The notes below the pieces were generated by a model. The model saw nothing but the letters and a program-made list of their open reading frames with translations. It ran no database searches and had not been told where the DNA came from. From NCBI GenBank assembly GCA_963781785.1, contig CAWAHD010000005.1:2666001-2730000 (forward strand): DNA of 64,000 nt. Direction: 5' to 3'. A program made the translations under genes and the position numbers. Source of the stretch: CAWAHD01 sp963781785. GTDB taxonomy: Bacteria; Planctomycetota; Planctomycetia; Isosphaerales; Isosphaeraceae. Shown one piece after another: positions 9,524 to 20,610 of this stretch (within the stretch, counting starts at the first letter, position 1; each line of letters starts with the position of its first letter).

Positions 9524-10993
9524 GTGACCGCAGTGAAGAGTCGCCCGCGCGCGGCTCGGGATCCTCTATGTCGCCTCGTTCTTCATGATTGCGCTGCTTT
9601 CGGGCATCAGCCAGGCCTACATCCTGCGAGAAGTTTCCTGGCAAAGCCAAGCGATCTCCACGGTCGTACACACCGCCCGGCAGCGGTCGCTCAATCGACC
9701 TTTGAGCGTGAGTGCGATGGCACTTCTGGCTGCCCGCGAGCCCGCAGAGCGCGGAGAGCTCAAGGTCGCATTCCGGGATGCGATCGACCTGAGCCAGCGT
9801 GAATCTTCAGGCGCTTCGCGCCCGGAGGAGCGACGCCCGGGGCGAACCAGCCGGATTCCAAGTCGTCGCGGCTGCAAGGGGAGGCCGACACGCACCGGCT
9901 GTCGGCGGCCCAATCGGCCCAGACTCTGCTCGCGCTGGTCGAGCGGAATGGGTCGGCGTCACCGACTTCCGCGGAATCCGGACCGCTCCTGCGCACCATC
10001 ATGGCCGAGGAAGATGCGTGCAGCCGGGCGTCGGGAGAGGCCGCGCAGGCCTCCGCCGACGAGGTGGCCGTTCGGATCCGCCAGATCGGGGCGTTCGAGT
10101 CTCAATTGTTCGCCCTGGTACTGGTGGTGCTCGTACTCGAGGGCCTCTTCGTCGTCAACCCCGCCGTCTTGAAGATCCATCAAATTATGCGGGACATGGC
10201 ACGGTCGAACGAAGAGCTCAAGGTCAACGCCAAAAGGCTGGAGCGGAGCAACAAGGAGCTCCAGGACTTTGCTTCGGTCGCATCACACGACTTGCAGGAG
10301 CCATTGCGGAAGATCCAGGCGTTCAGTGACCGGCTCAGGTCCCGATGTGCGCAGGCGCTCGATGATCAGGGACGTGACTATCTCGACCGGATGCAGAACG
10401 CCGCGGGGCGAATGCACACCTTGATCAACGACCTCCTCACCTACGCCCGGGTCGCCACCAAGGCACGCCCATTCGTGAGCACCGACCTGGTGTCGATCAC
10501 GCGAGAGGTCGTGTCCGATCTGGAGACGCGCATCGAGCAAGTGAACGGGCGGGTCGAGGTGGGCGACTTGCCCAGCGTGGACGCCGACCCGCTCCAGGTC
10601 CGCCAGCTCATGCAGAACTTGATCGGCAACTCGCTGAAATACAATCGTCCCGACGTGCCCCCGGTGGTCAGCATCTACAGTCATCATCTGACCGACCCAC
10701 CGTCCAAGGCGGACGCCGGCGTGCCGGGGCCCTATTGCCAGATCCTGGTCGAAGACAACGGGATCGGCTTTGACGAGATTTACTCCGAGAAGATCTTCAC
10801 GATTTTCCAGCGCCTTCACGGACGGACCGAGTACGAGGGTACGGGGGTCGGCCTGGCTGTCTGCCGCAAGATCGTCGAACGGCACGGCGGCACGATCACC
10901 GCACGGAGCACGCCCGGTAAAGGTTCTACGTTCATGGTCACACTGCCGGTCCGACAGCCAAAGGAGGTCACTCCCGATGAATGCGAATCCTGA
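9524..10993 (+). CDS. Membrane sensor histidine kinase (PilJ-like sensor, HisKA, HATPase), frameshifted N-terminal half
   Basis: The 3' ~990 bases are intact and give a second membrane helix (LFALVLVVLVLEGLFVV), a HisKA dimerisation helix with the phospho-His in ASVASHDLQEPLRK, and HATPase boxes N (NLIGNSLKYN), G1 (DNGIGFD) and G2 (GTGVGLAVCRKIVERHGG). Upstream, a first membrane helix (ILYVASFFMIALLSG) and a periplasmic helical domain with RQRSLNRPLSVSAMAL (PilJ/NarX-like) are spread over three frames, with shifts near 9556, 9795 and 9870. Start most likely GTG 9524. The kinase ends inside the next gene, which encodes its probable partner receiver. Confidence 0.8.
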
Positions 10994-11450
10994 AACGATC
11001 ACGATCCTCATCGCCGACGACGACGCGGATGATCGCCTGATGGCCAAGGAGGCCCTCGATGAATGCCGGCTGGCCAACCACGTCGAATTCGTCGAAGACG
11101 GCGTCGAGCTCCTGGACTGTCTCCGCGCACGAGGCCGGTATGCGTCCACAGGCGCGGCGAAACGGCCGGGCTTGATCATTCTCGACCTGAACATGCCCAA
11201 GATGGACGGACGGGAGGCGCTCAAGGAGATCAAGGCAGACCCGTCGCTGCGGCGGATCCCGATCGTCGTCATGACGACCTCGAAGGCCGAGGAGGACATC
11301 TACCGCACCTACGACCTTGGTGTTAATTCGTTCATAACCAAGCCGGTGACCTTCGAGGGCCTGGTCTCGGTCATGAGAGTGCTGGGGAGGTACTGGATCG
11401 AGATCGTCGCGCTTCCGGACCTGGCTAGTCCCCAACCAAGCGTGATTTAA
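10977..11450 (+). CDS. Single-domain response regulator (Rcp1-like REC)
   Basis: 157 residues, REC only. ATG 10977 overlaps the kinase stop by 17 bases and has AAGGAGG about 10 bases upstream, so translation is probably coupled. Acidic pocket Asp14-Asp16, phospho-acceptor Asp70 (LIILDLNMPKMDGRE), beta-4 Thr (VVMTTSKAEED) and Lys (FITKPVTF). This class pairs with phytochrome/CHASE-type kinases as a phosphate sink or relay without a DNA-binding output. Intact. Confidence 0.92.
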   Translation: MNANPETITILIADDDADDRLMAKEALDECRLANHVEFVEDGVELLDCLRARGRYASTGAAKRPGLIILDLNMPKMDGREALKEIKADPSLRRIPIVVMTTSKAEEDIYRTYDLGVNSFITKPVTFEGLVSVMRVLGRYWIEIVALPDLASPQPSVI

Positions 11451-11526
11451 AGTTCGCCTGGAGCGATTTTTGGAAAAAAGCTCGAAAACCTCGCAGGTTT
11501 TTGGAATAATGTAGCTGAAATCACAT

Positions 11527-13277
11527 GATCACTATTCCAGAACAAGGAGGCTTTCGAGTGAGTGCTACTGTCCGAAAAAAGCGTGTGGCACGCAAGAAGA
11601 GAATCTTCCAAGAGGGTCGACGGCGAATCAAGAAACGGCTGGACAACTCGCCCGGCCCCGAGCGGTCTGTGCCTATGATGACCGCGACGAATATCCAGTA
11701 CGAGTATGCCGATCGCGTCCGGGGCCTCAGTGCCGGCGGAATTGGAGCCATTCTGCTGCTGGCCCAGAAGATTGGACTGGTCAGGGACATCGACCGCAAC
11801 CTTCACCTCCTCAAGCAGCATCGGCCGTACCACGAATCCGACCATGTCCTGAACATTGCCTTCAACAGCCTCGCCGGCGGAGAACGGATCGAGCACCTGG
11901 AGTTGCGGCGCAATGATGAGGTCTATCTCGACGCACTCGGGGCCACGCGGATTCCCGACCCAACGACGGCCGGGGATTTTTGCCGCCGCTTTTTCGAGAC
12001 TGATGTCCTGAACCTTATGGACATTTTCAATGAGTCACGACTGCGAGTCTGGTCTTCTCAGCCGCCCGAGTTCTTCGAGGAGGCGGTCATCGAGGCCGAT
12101 GGCAGCATCGTGCCCAGTGATGCCGAGTGCAAGGAAGGGATGGATTTCACCTACGACGGCCAATATGGCTACCATCCGCTCTTGGTCTCGCTGGCCAACA
12201 CGGCTGAACCGTTGTTCCTGTTCAACCGGAGCGGCAATCGCCCCTCGCAGGAGCGGGCGGACATCTTCCTGGACAAGGCCGTCGCACTTTGCCGTCGAGC
12301 CGGCTTCCGCAAGATTCTGATGCGGGGGGACACCAAATTCGCCCAGACCAGGTATCTCGATCGGTGGGATGATGCGGGCGACATCCGCTTTATTTTCGGA
12401 TACGCCGCGTCCGATGGCCTCAAGACGGAAGCCGATGGGCTGCCGGCCAATTCGTACCGGCTTCTCAGACGACCGCCACAGTACCGGATCAAGACCACGC
12501 CGCGCGAGAAGCCCGAGCGGTTCAAACCCGAGCTTGTCCGCGAGCGAGGGTACGAGAATATCCACCTGCTCGAGGAGATGGTCGCGGAGTTCGAATATCG
12601 GCCGACTGCGTGCAGAAAGAATTACCGAATGATCGTTCTTCGCAAGCGGGTGCAGGTCGACAAGGGGCAGATGCGACTGTTCGAAGAATATCGCTACTTC
12701 TTTTACATCACCAATGATCGCGAGATGACCGCGGAGGAGATCGTCTTCTCGGCGAACGATCGCTGCGACCAGGAAAACCTGATCGCCCAGCTCAAAAACG
12801 GCGTGCGAGCGCTGACGACGCCCGTCGATAACCTGGTCAGTAACTGGGCGTACATGGTGATGGGGTCGTTAGCGTGGAGCCTCAAGGCCTGCGAGCGCCC
12901 TACTGGTTCCCGTGTCGCCTCGGCATCAGGTCAAGCACGAGGCCGAGAAACGGACGCTGATGAGGATGGAGTTCGCCACATACCGTGCGGCATTTATCCA
13001 GATGCCCTGCCAGATCGTGCGGGGCGGACGACGCTTGCTTTACCGACTGCTATCATGGAATCCATGGCAGGGGGTTTTCCTGCGATTGGTCGAGCGGCTG
13101 CACGAATGCTGGCTATGCTGAACGGCGAGCGGATGAAGTCGGGGTCCGGATGCCCCGATCCGTGTGGGCCACTAACAGAGAAAGCGGGTGAGGGATGTCG
13201 GAGACTCAGTCGGGGCGGTATCAGGGGCAGACGTCCCCTGAGCCGTAGAAGGTACGTCCTGGACCAATGAAGTGATC
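11527..13277 (+). mobile_element. IS1380-like insertion sequence
   Basis: Ends defined by a 7-bp inverted repeat GATCACT / AGTGATC and a 4-bp direct repeat ACAT on both sides (11523-11526 and 13278-13281). A 4-5 bp target duplication and ~1.7 kb length are usual for IS1380. The inverted repeat is short, so the exact ends are moderately supported. Confidence 0.65.
11558..13121 (+). CDS. IS1380-family transposase, one frameshift near 12895
   Basis: Start taken at GTG 11558, 7 bases after AAGGAGG (11544-11550); the earlier ATG lies within the element end. DDE-type catalytic features of the family: VIEADGSIVPSD, RGDTKFAQ, and the C-terminal QENLIAQLKNGVRAL segment. The frame breaks near 12895; the expected C-terminus (MRMEFATYRAAFIQMP ... 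LRLVERLHECW) continues one frame over to 13121. As read, the transposase loses its last ~75 residues. Confidence 0.82.
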
Positions 13278-13349
13278 ACATAACAGTAAGCTAATTTCGC
13301 TTTTTTTTTCTTACGCTTGTTTTGGGGCTAGTTCAGGTGAAAGTCGGTG

Positions 13350-15576
13350 ATGAACCAGAGCCGCTTGAGCATTCTGATCGTCGATGACGATGAGGACGAC
13401 TACTTCCTGACGCACGCGATCCTGGTGGACGTGTACGGCGACCAGATCGAAGCGGACTGGGTTTCCTCGTATGAGCTCGCGATCGAGACGCTGCTGAGCG
13501 GTCGCCACGGGTTGTGCTTGCTCGACTACAACCTGGGAGCGCGGACGGGCCTGGACCTCTTGCGTGAGGTGCTGGCCAGAGGATGCCGCACGCCGATCAT
13601 CATGCTGACCGGCAACGCCGAGTGGGAAGTGGATGTGCAGCACGATGGAGGCCGGGGCAGCCGATTACCTGGTCAAGGGGCAGTTCGGCGGCCCGCACCT
13701 GGAGCGGTCGATCCGCTACGCGATGGGATTCGCCGTGGAACGGCATCAGACGCTGGAGGCGCTTCGTCGCAGTGAGGAACGGTATGCCCTGGCCGTGCGC
13801 GGGGCCAACGACGGGCTCTGGGACTGGGACCTGACGACCGACGAGATCTACTACGCGCCCCGCTGGAAGTCGATCCTTGGCTATGAAGACGGGCAGATCG
13901 GCGACAGCATCATCGAGTGGTTCGACCGCGTGCACCCGATGGATGTCGAGCGAGTGAAGGCGGAGGTCTCCAATCACCTCGCGGGGATGACGTCGCACCT
14001 CGAGACCGAGCACAGAATGCGGCACCACGACGGAACTTATTGCTGGGTCCTCACCCGGGGACTGGCAGTGCGGAACGACCACGGGAAGGTCGTGCGAATG
14101 GCGGGCTCTCAGTCCGACATCACCCAGCGCAAGGCGGCCGAGTACCGCCTCCAGCACGACGCGTTTCACGACTCGCTGACGGGCCTTCCCAACCGTGCGC
14201 TCCTCCTGGACCGGCTGGGCCAGGCCGTCGCGCGGACGAGGCGCCGGCCTGATTCGCGGTTCGGCGTGCTGTTCCTCGACGTCGACGGCTTCAAGCACGT
14301 CAACGATAGCCTGGGGCACCAGGTCGGGGATCAGCTCCTGATCGCAATCAGTCGCAGGCTGGAGTGCTGCATGCGCGAAGCAGACACCCTCGCCCGGGTC
14401 GGGGGAGACGAGTTCATCAGCCTGATCGACGACGTCGAATCCACCGACGTCATCCTGGGCCTCCCCGACCGGATCCTCGAGAGCCTGCGGACTCCGTTTT
14501 CACTGGACGGGCATGAAGTGGTCGTGAGCGCCAGTATCGGAGTCGCCCTGAGCGGCGGTGCCGACCTGAGCGCCGAAGAGCTGGTCAGGAACGCGGATAT
14601 CGCGATGTATCGGGCCAAGTCTCGGGGCAAGGCCGGCTTCATCGTATTCGACGAGGCGATGCACGCCAGCGCAGTCAGCCGCCTGCGGATGGAATCCGAC
14701 CTGCGCCAGGCGACCAAGCACGGGGAGCTTCGGCTCCATTACCAGCCGATCGTATCGCTGCGAACCGGCAAGGTCCGAAGTTTCGAGGCCCTGTTGCGCT
14801 GGTATCACCCCGAGCGCGGCCTGGTCTGCCCGGATGACTTCATCGCGCTCGCGGAGGAGACGAAGCTGATCCTGCCCATGGGGTTATGGGTGATCCGTAC
14901 GGCCGCCGACCAGCTTCGGAAATGGCAGGGGCAGTTCGGCATGAATCCGCCGCTGTCGATCAGCGTAAACCTTTCGTGCCGGCAATTCTTGCAGCCCGAC
15001 CTGGTCTACCAGGTCCAGCGAGTGCTTCTGGACACCGGGCTTGATCCCCATTGCCTGAACATGGAGATCACCGAGAGCGCGATCATGGAACAGGTCGAGT
15101 CGGCGTCGTCGGCGCTCTCGAAGCTGAAGTCGCTGGGCATCAAGCTCGCGATGGACGATTTCGGCAAGGGCTATTCCTCGCTCAGCTACCTCCATCAGTT
15201 CCCGTTTGACACGCTCAAGATCGACCGTTCGTTCATCGCGTGCATCGGGGAAGCCGGCGAGAACACGGAGATCGTCCGGACGATCGTTTCTCTCGCCAAG
15301 GTCCTCGGGCTGGATGTCGTCGCCGAAGGTGTGGAGACGCAGAGCCAGTTGATCCAGCTCAAGGACCTGGGTTGTCACTTCGCCCAGGGATTTACATTCT
15401 CGCGGCCCTTGAGCGCGGAAGCCGCGGGTGCCCTGCTCAGGGATCCGCCGCGCTGGTTCGAGTCGATCCGGGATGTACCGGCCCTTGGCCTCGTTCGTCA
15501 CTCAGAAGACACGTCGTACCCGTCATTCCCGCCAGGGCGCGGCACCCCGCATCATCGGAATGGCGTCGAGATGTGA
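13350..15576 (+). CDS. REC-PAS-GGDEF-EAL cyclic-di-GMP signalling protein, one frameshift
   Basis: Domains in order: REC (acidic cluster DDDEDD, phospho-Asp in LCLLDYNLG, TIIMLTGNAE-like beta-4), then PAS/PAC (SEERYALAVRGANDGLWDWD), GGDEF with an intact VGGDEF, and EAL with FEALLRW, NxTES-like MEITESA and DDFGKGYSS. Both the cyclase and the phosphodiesterase motifs look complete, so it may make, degrade or switch c-di-GMP. A single-base shift at about 13625-13635 separates REC from the rest. Start ATG 13350 (GTG 13347 is an alternative). The gene begins 72 bases after the IS1380 element. Confidence 0.85.
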
Positions 15577-16092
15577 TTCCCTCGATCGAGGGTCATCGAG
15601 GTCGCTCCAGAGTCAACTTGGCCGATCGCCGTAACCGTTCTGCCCCGCGCGTATTAAGTCGCGACTGAATCATTTTTTTGTGTGCGTGTCCGAAGTGATC
15701 GCGGTTTGGCAATATCCCCTTCAGTACGCGAGCGACGCCAAGCCCTTTCGACACGCGGCCTCTTGATCGGTCCGGACTCGACAACCAGTCGAGCGGGCTC
15801 ATACCAGAAGGCTCCTGGTCGAGATAGCCCAAACGGCTCGAGCCCGAGCTCGCCGGCCGATCCCGTTTGACGGATTTCCCGCCTCAATTGGATGCGGGGA
15901 CGTTCTGGCCCATTCCTGGGCTCCCCCGCTGATTTCGCTGTCGGACCTCAGGTGGTTGACGGGCGCCGAGGACTCGACAAAGGTCGCGCGACGGATTGAT
16001 CCCGGTTGTTCCACGCGCTCGCGTGGGGCGGGATTGTGTCAGTCACTACGCGATCGATGGCGCAGATGATTTTCATACTGGGAGACAATCGC
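15577..16092. other. Intergenic region
   Basis: No convincing ORF, RNA gene or repeat. The GGGAGA at about 16080 is the ribosome-binding site for the next gene. Confidence 0.4.
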
Positions 16093-17190
16093 ATGCTGGC
16101 AACTCGCCAATCCAATCGCAATCGCAGTCTTCGCCCCACTTTGCTGTCGCTCGAGGATCGTGCGCTGCTCAATGCGTCGGTGCCGTACAAGCTGGGCAAG
16201 GACGGCGTGGCCGCGCACGTCCTTGCCATGAAAGAGCACAAGATTGAACAGTCACAAATGAAGGGCCCGACGATCACGATCGATGGCAAGGTCCGTTCTG
16301 GCGACTTTGTGTTCACCAATTTCGACGGACCGGACCAGGGCACAAGCGCGGGCGCCGGCACGAATATGAACGGCATTTCCAATTCCGGGACCTCTGTCGG
16401 GTTTACGATCGACAACAATGGCAACTTCCATAATTTCACGGTTAACCCGCTCAAGTCCCGGAACCTCAAACTGCTGAACATCAACGGATCGATGGCCGCC
16501 AATGCCTTCGCGGTCAACTCCTCCGGCACGGTGGTGGGCACCGACGGCAACGGGAACGCGTTCTTCCTCAATCACGGCAAGCTGAAGACGTTCATCCCCT
16601 TGGGTGGGTCGGCGGCGGTCGCGCTGGGGATCAACGATCACGGGACCATCGTCGGGCAATACACGACGTCGACCGCGATGCCGGGGTTCATCCGGGTTAA
16701 CGGCAATTCATTCATCACGATCAATGCCCCTTCCGGTCCCGATACCCTCAACGCTCAGGGCATCAACTACCACGGCGAAGTCGTCGGGTTCTACGTTGGC
16801 ACGGACGGCCAGGACCATGGATTCATGGCCTATGAGAAGTCGGCGACGGGCGGCGCCCTGACCGGCACCCCGATCGCCGACCCGGTGATCCCGAACGTCC
16901 CCGGGGAGCCTGGCGCCACATTCGTGTTCTCCCAGGTGCTGGGGGTCAACGACCACGGAATCGCGGTCGGCTACTACGGCGATTCCACCACGAGCCAGCA
17001 CGGCTTCATCTACAACACCAACACCGGCAAGTACACCTTCCTGGACGACCCCAGCGAGGCGTTCGATAACGGCGTGGAGGTCACGCAGATCACCGGGATC
17101 ACGAATTCCGGCGAGATCACCGGGTTTTACTCGGACGCGAGCGGGGTCTTCCACGGATTCGTGGCCACGATTGCCAAGGGAGGGCACTGA
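16093..17190 (+). CDS. Secreted HAF-repeat-like protein with planctomycete LSLEDR motif
   Basis: 365 residues from ATG 16093, chosen because it places the N-terminal arginine-rich LLSLEDRALLN motif at ~18-28, where planctomycete exported proteins carry it. The rest is a series of ~45-residue units (GINDHGTIVGQY, GINYHGEVVGFY, GVNDHGIAVGYY, GITNSGEITGFY) typical of HAF/extracellular repeat proteins that form beta structures. Function unknown; probably exported or surface-associated. Standing alone between two long non-coding stretches. Intact. Confidence 0.72.
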   Translation: MLATRQSNRNRSLRPTLLSLEDRALLNASVPYKLGKDGVAAHVLAMKEHKIEQSQMKGPTITIDGKVRSGDFVFTNFDGPDQGTSAGAGTNMNGISNSGTSVGFTIDNNGNFHNFTVNPLKSRNLKLLNINGSMAANAFAVNSSGTVVGTDGNGNAFFLNHGKLKTFIPLGGSAAVALGINDHGTIVGQYTTSTAMPGFIRVNGNSFITINAPSGPDTLNAQGINYHGEVVGFYVGTDGQDHGFMAYEKSATGGALTGTPIADPVIPNVPGEPGATFVFSQVLGVNDHGIAVGYYGDSTTSQHGFIYNTNTGKYTFLDDPSEAFDNGVEVTQITGITNSGEITGFYSDASGVFHGFVATIAKGGH

Positions 17191-17429
17191 CCAGTCAGTC
17201 GCTGCCAGCGACTACAAACAGTGGGCCGGACAAGAAATGCAAAAGAGGGACGGGATCAACTCTCGATCCGTGATCCCATTCCACTTCGGTCGTGGCGAAC
17301 GGCGCTCGAACGGTGTTCTCGAGACACTGCCGGCGTGCGGTCCGCCACTACCGATTTGTCGTCAAGCTTGGTGATAACCCGACTACAGAAGACGACCTGT
17401 GTCACGTTTCCGCGCTCAGGTGGTTGGCA

Positions 17430-17648
17430 CTGGTGATCATTCTTGGGTGCCACGGGTCGTACCCGACCAGTGTTTTCATGCCGGAGCAGGTTCACATCGA
17501 AGAAGATGGATAGCGGGCAATTCGACCCGAAGTCCCTCCGACGATTCACGGCCTGACCTGGGACTTCTTCGCCTAGCTCTTCTATGTTCGTCACAGGAAT
17601 GAGGACACTGGTCGAATACGACCAGTGGCACCCAGAAATACTCACCAG
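17430..17648. repeat. Imperfect 45-bp inverted repeat pair
   Basis: Arms at 17430-17474 and 17604-17648 match at 37 of 45 positions as reverse complements, separated by 129 bases. Each arm contains its own small palindrome around GGTCG...CGACC. The rest of 17191-17811 shows no credible gene. Could be a decayed miniature element or a structured RNA. Confidence 0.65.
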
Positions 17649-18212
17649 GGCCTCACGCCGTGGCACCGTGGAATCGCAAATCCTCGCCACTACCTCGAGT
17701 GAAGCCAATTCAACGGTATCGGGTTCAGCGGGGCTGGTCCCGGCACCGCCAGCCACAAGGCTGTCGTGCCCTCTTTGTTTTTCGATCTCCGAGGTTCCGG
17801 ACCCACCCCTCTCACGGCTCTTCTTTCGCAAACACCTCGCCTAGCGGCAGAACGAAGCCTGGCAGCACGGCGCATCCGTCGAGCGACTGGCCGGCAACGA
17901 ACAGAACGCACTGATCAAGAGCGGTGTGTACGCGCACCGTCCGCTTGTTGCAGTCCACCATCCAGACGAGCAACACGCCGGCCTCGAAGTACTCCCGGAG
18001 CTTGCGATCCATCTCGCCCTTGGTGTTGCTCTTGCTCAATACCTCGACGACCAGGTCGGGGGCAAGCTGGGGGATCGGGGCCTTGGGCCACTTGCGTCCG
18101 GGGAAGCGTTTCCAGGAGGCGAAGGCGACGTCGGGGATGCGGACCAAGCCCGGAAACAGGCGGACGCTGCCGTCGGGACCGGTGACAATGCCGAGCTTGT
18201 GGCGTCGCACGA

Positions 18213-19629
18213 GGGCCTGTAAATCTTTTTGTGTCAACGCAGGTGGGAACGACTTTTGCGTGGGTCAGTTTCGAGCGAGGGGCGGGAGCCGATCCTCGAA
18301 GATGATCGCGAAGTGATTCAGCGCTTCTCTCCATTTGGGAATTGGCAGCGTCCACTTCTTGGACGCCTCGTGGATCGCCATGTAGACCAGCTTCAGCGCT
18401 GACTCCTCATTCGGGTACTGCTTGCGGTTCCGCGTGAACTTGCGGATCACGCTGTTCACCGACTCGATGGCATTGGTCGTATAGATCGCCCTGCGAATCG
18501 CCGGCGGGAACTCAAACATAGCCGCGATGTCCGGCCACTTCAAACGCCACTGCTTGACGATGGTCGGATATTTCTCACCCCAAGCTTGAGCAAAAGCGTC
18601 CAGCGATTCTTCGGCTTCAGTGACCGTCGGGGCCTGGTAGATCTTTTTCAGGTCCACTATGACCTGGTCGCTGTCTTTGTCCACCACGTACTTCAGCGCA
18701 GCTCGCACCAGATGCACGATGCACAGTTGCACCTTGGCTTCCGGGTATGCTGCGCAGAGCGCCTCGGGGAAACCTGAGAGGCCGTCCATGCAGGCGATGA
18801 AGATGTCCTTCAGGCCACGATTCTTCAGATCGGTCAAGCATGATAACCAAAATCTGGCCCCTTCGGTTTCGCCGAGCCAGAGGCCCAAAAGTTCCTTGCG
18901 GCCCTGTATATTCACCCCCAGGGCCACGTACATTGTCTGAGGCGAAACTCGACCATTGGCACCACGCACATGCACCACGATGCCGTCGAGATAGACGATC
19001 GGCCAGACCGGGTCGAGCTGCCGGGTGCGCCACGCGGTCACTTGCGCGTCGAGGTCGGCGGTGATCTCCGAGACCAGCGTCGGCGACACATCGACGCTAT
19101 AAAGTTCTTTCACGACTTCCTGAATATCCCGAGTGGTCATCCCTTTGGCATAGAGTGCGAGAATCTTCTCGTCGAACCCGGTCAATCGACGTTGATGTTT
19201 GAGGATCAACTGGGGCTCGAAAGTGCCATCGCGATCGCGCGGAGTCGCGATCATGATCTTGCCGAGATCGCCTTGCACGGTCTTTTCGGAACGACCATTG
19301 CGACGATTCTTCGCACGGGGTTTACACGGCGGGTCAGCAAAAGGATCCGCGACGCCCGGCACCAACGGGTCCTCAGCGGCCCCAGGCAACTGTTTGCGGC
19401 CGAGGTGAACGTCCATTTCGGTATCGAGCATGCGCTCGAGAGCCGAGCCCATCATGAGCTTGAGGAGGCCGTTCAGCTCCGCGAGTGTCGTGGCCTGCGA
19501 GGCGATCTCGCGTGCCAACTGTTCGGCCTTGCCTGTCAAAATCGCGTCCATGCGACAGTCTCCGTAAGGTAAGTAGGTTAGGGTGAGATAACCGATTCCT
19601 TACGTTGACACAATATTTCTTACAGGCTC
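18213..19629 (-). mobile_element. IS256-family insertion sequence
   Basis: 1417 bp flanked by the direct repeat TCGCACGA (18205-18212 and 19630-19637). The ends are a ~27-bp imperfect inverted repeat (GGGCCTGTAA... / GAGCCTGTAA..., both followed by TTGTGTCAACG), the normal IS256 arrangement with an 8-bp target duplication. Confidence 0.93.
18265..19551 (-). CDS. IS256-family mutator-type transposase
   Basis: 428 residues, full length and uninterrupted. DDE triad context: Asp in VYLDGIVVHV, Asp in IACMDGLSGFPEA, Glu in YTTNAIESVNSVIRKF. The zinc-like C/H region typical of the mutator superfamily is present (QLCIVHLVRAALKYV). Probably active: frame, inverted repeats and target duplication are all intact. 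Confidence 0.95.
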   Translation of the reverse strand: MDAILTGKAEQLAREIASQATTLAELNGLLKLMMGSALERMLDTEMDVHLGRKQLPGAAEDPLVPGVADPFADPPCKPRAKNRRNGRSEKTVQGDLGKIMIATPRDRDGTFEPQLILKHQRRLTGFDEKILALYAKGMTTRDIQEVVKELYSVDVSPTLVSEITADLDAQVTAWRTRQLDPVWPIVYLDGIVVHVRGANGRVSPQTMYVALGVNIQGRKELLGLWLGETEGARFWLSCLTDLKNRGLKDIFIACMDGLSGFPEALCAAYPEAKVQLCIVHLVRAALKYVVDKDSDQVIVDLKKIYQAPTVTEAEESLDAFAQAWGEKYPTIVKQWRLKWPDIAAMFEFPPAIRRAIYTTNAIESVNSVIRKFTRNRKQYPNEESALKLVYMAIHEASKKWTLPIPKWREALNHFAIIFEDRLPPLARN

Positions 19630-20054
19630 TCGCACGAACGATCCCAGCAAGATAATAATCGTGGCAGCGATCTCCGACTCTTCGTAACCGGTGGGCTTCT
19701 CCACCAGCGTCCCATCGACCAGCTCGCAGGGGCGGTTTTCCCGATCCAGGACTCGGATCGCGTCCTTTTCGGTGGCGGTGCCCGGAGCCGGATCGAGCCG
19801 CACCCGGCTGGCTGGGATATTTCCCAGCCGCGTCAAGAGATCGGCGACGCTTGCGCCGTTGTCCACCGGCTGACGACGCCGGATCGGCACGGACTTCGGC
19901 CGGGTTTTCGAGCCGCGGGTGGTGGTCATCTCGGAGGGATTTCCTGTTCTGAGTCGACTCGCTCCCACACATCGAAGTGACGGTCCTGATTATAGCGCGA
20001 ATTGGCGATTGTCTCGGTTGCGCGTGTTCTAACTCAATCCGATGCGGAGTCGTG

Positions 20055-20610
20055 TCTCAATCGGCGATTGGCTTCTCGGCTCGAAGGATCCACCGAGCAT
20101 CGGCGACCTTTTTTGTCGCCTTTCGCTCCGCGAAAGACCGCCCTCCCGATAAGCGGTACGCGACTTTAGTCTGATATCTGCGCTTGTCGATGAACGATTC
20201 ATCGCTTCTCCGGACGGATTTACCGAAGATCGGCGTAGTCTTTAGCAGAGAAAATGCACAACTTTCGCGGAGCGAAAGGCGACTTTGTTCTCGCCACGGC
20301 GTTGTTACCCGTATTCATGTGCGTTCGTGGCGGCCGCTCGAACAATCGCACAACTTTCGCAGCGCGAAAGGCGACTTTGTTCTGACCAACGCGCCATGAG
20401 CCGTGTTTATCTGCGATCGTGGCGTCCGCTGCGGACAAGACTCTCTGGGCTTGCAGATCCAGCATTCCGACTCACGCTGTCCGCTGGTTCCTGACTTGTT
20501 CGTACCCGTTGTGGCCTTCCGCCCTCGCCTCTCCACTCGATTTTTCCGTGTAGGTCAGTGCCTTCCGTGGTTGAAACGCTTTGATCATCTTTGATCTGGG
20601 TTCATCAGTG
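20055..20610. repeat. Palindrome-rich repeat module, copy A
   Basis: Contains 17-bp palindromes CTTTCGC-nnn-GCGAAAG at 20121-20137 (forward), 20262-20278 and 20354-20370 (reverse orientation; the last has loop AGC). Spacings of 141 and 92 bp match copy B exactly. The right part shares CTGCGGACAAGACTCTC and a CTCGATTTTTCCGTGTAGGT...CCTTCCGTGG segment with copy B. No protein signal. Copy A lacks the left tandem palindromes. Confidence 0.85.

Larger units (their letters stand above)
17812..19929 (-). pseudogene. Uma2-family (DUF820) nuclease-like gene split by IS256
   Basis: The N-terminal part (19929-19630, 100 codons) ends at ILLGSFVR and the C-terminal part (18204-17812) begins RHKLGIVTGPDGSVRLFP. 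Removing the IS and one copy of the 8-bp duplication joins them in frame (GSFVR-RHKLG) to give a 230-residue protein. Uma2 hallmarks are visible: RIPDVAF, VVEVLSKSNTKGEMDRKLREYFEAG. Uma2 proteins have a PD-(D/E)xK-like fold and are very numerous in Planctomycetota and Cyanobacteria; their role is unsettled. Start ATG 19929. The gene is inactivated by a recent insertion. Confidence 0.9.
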
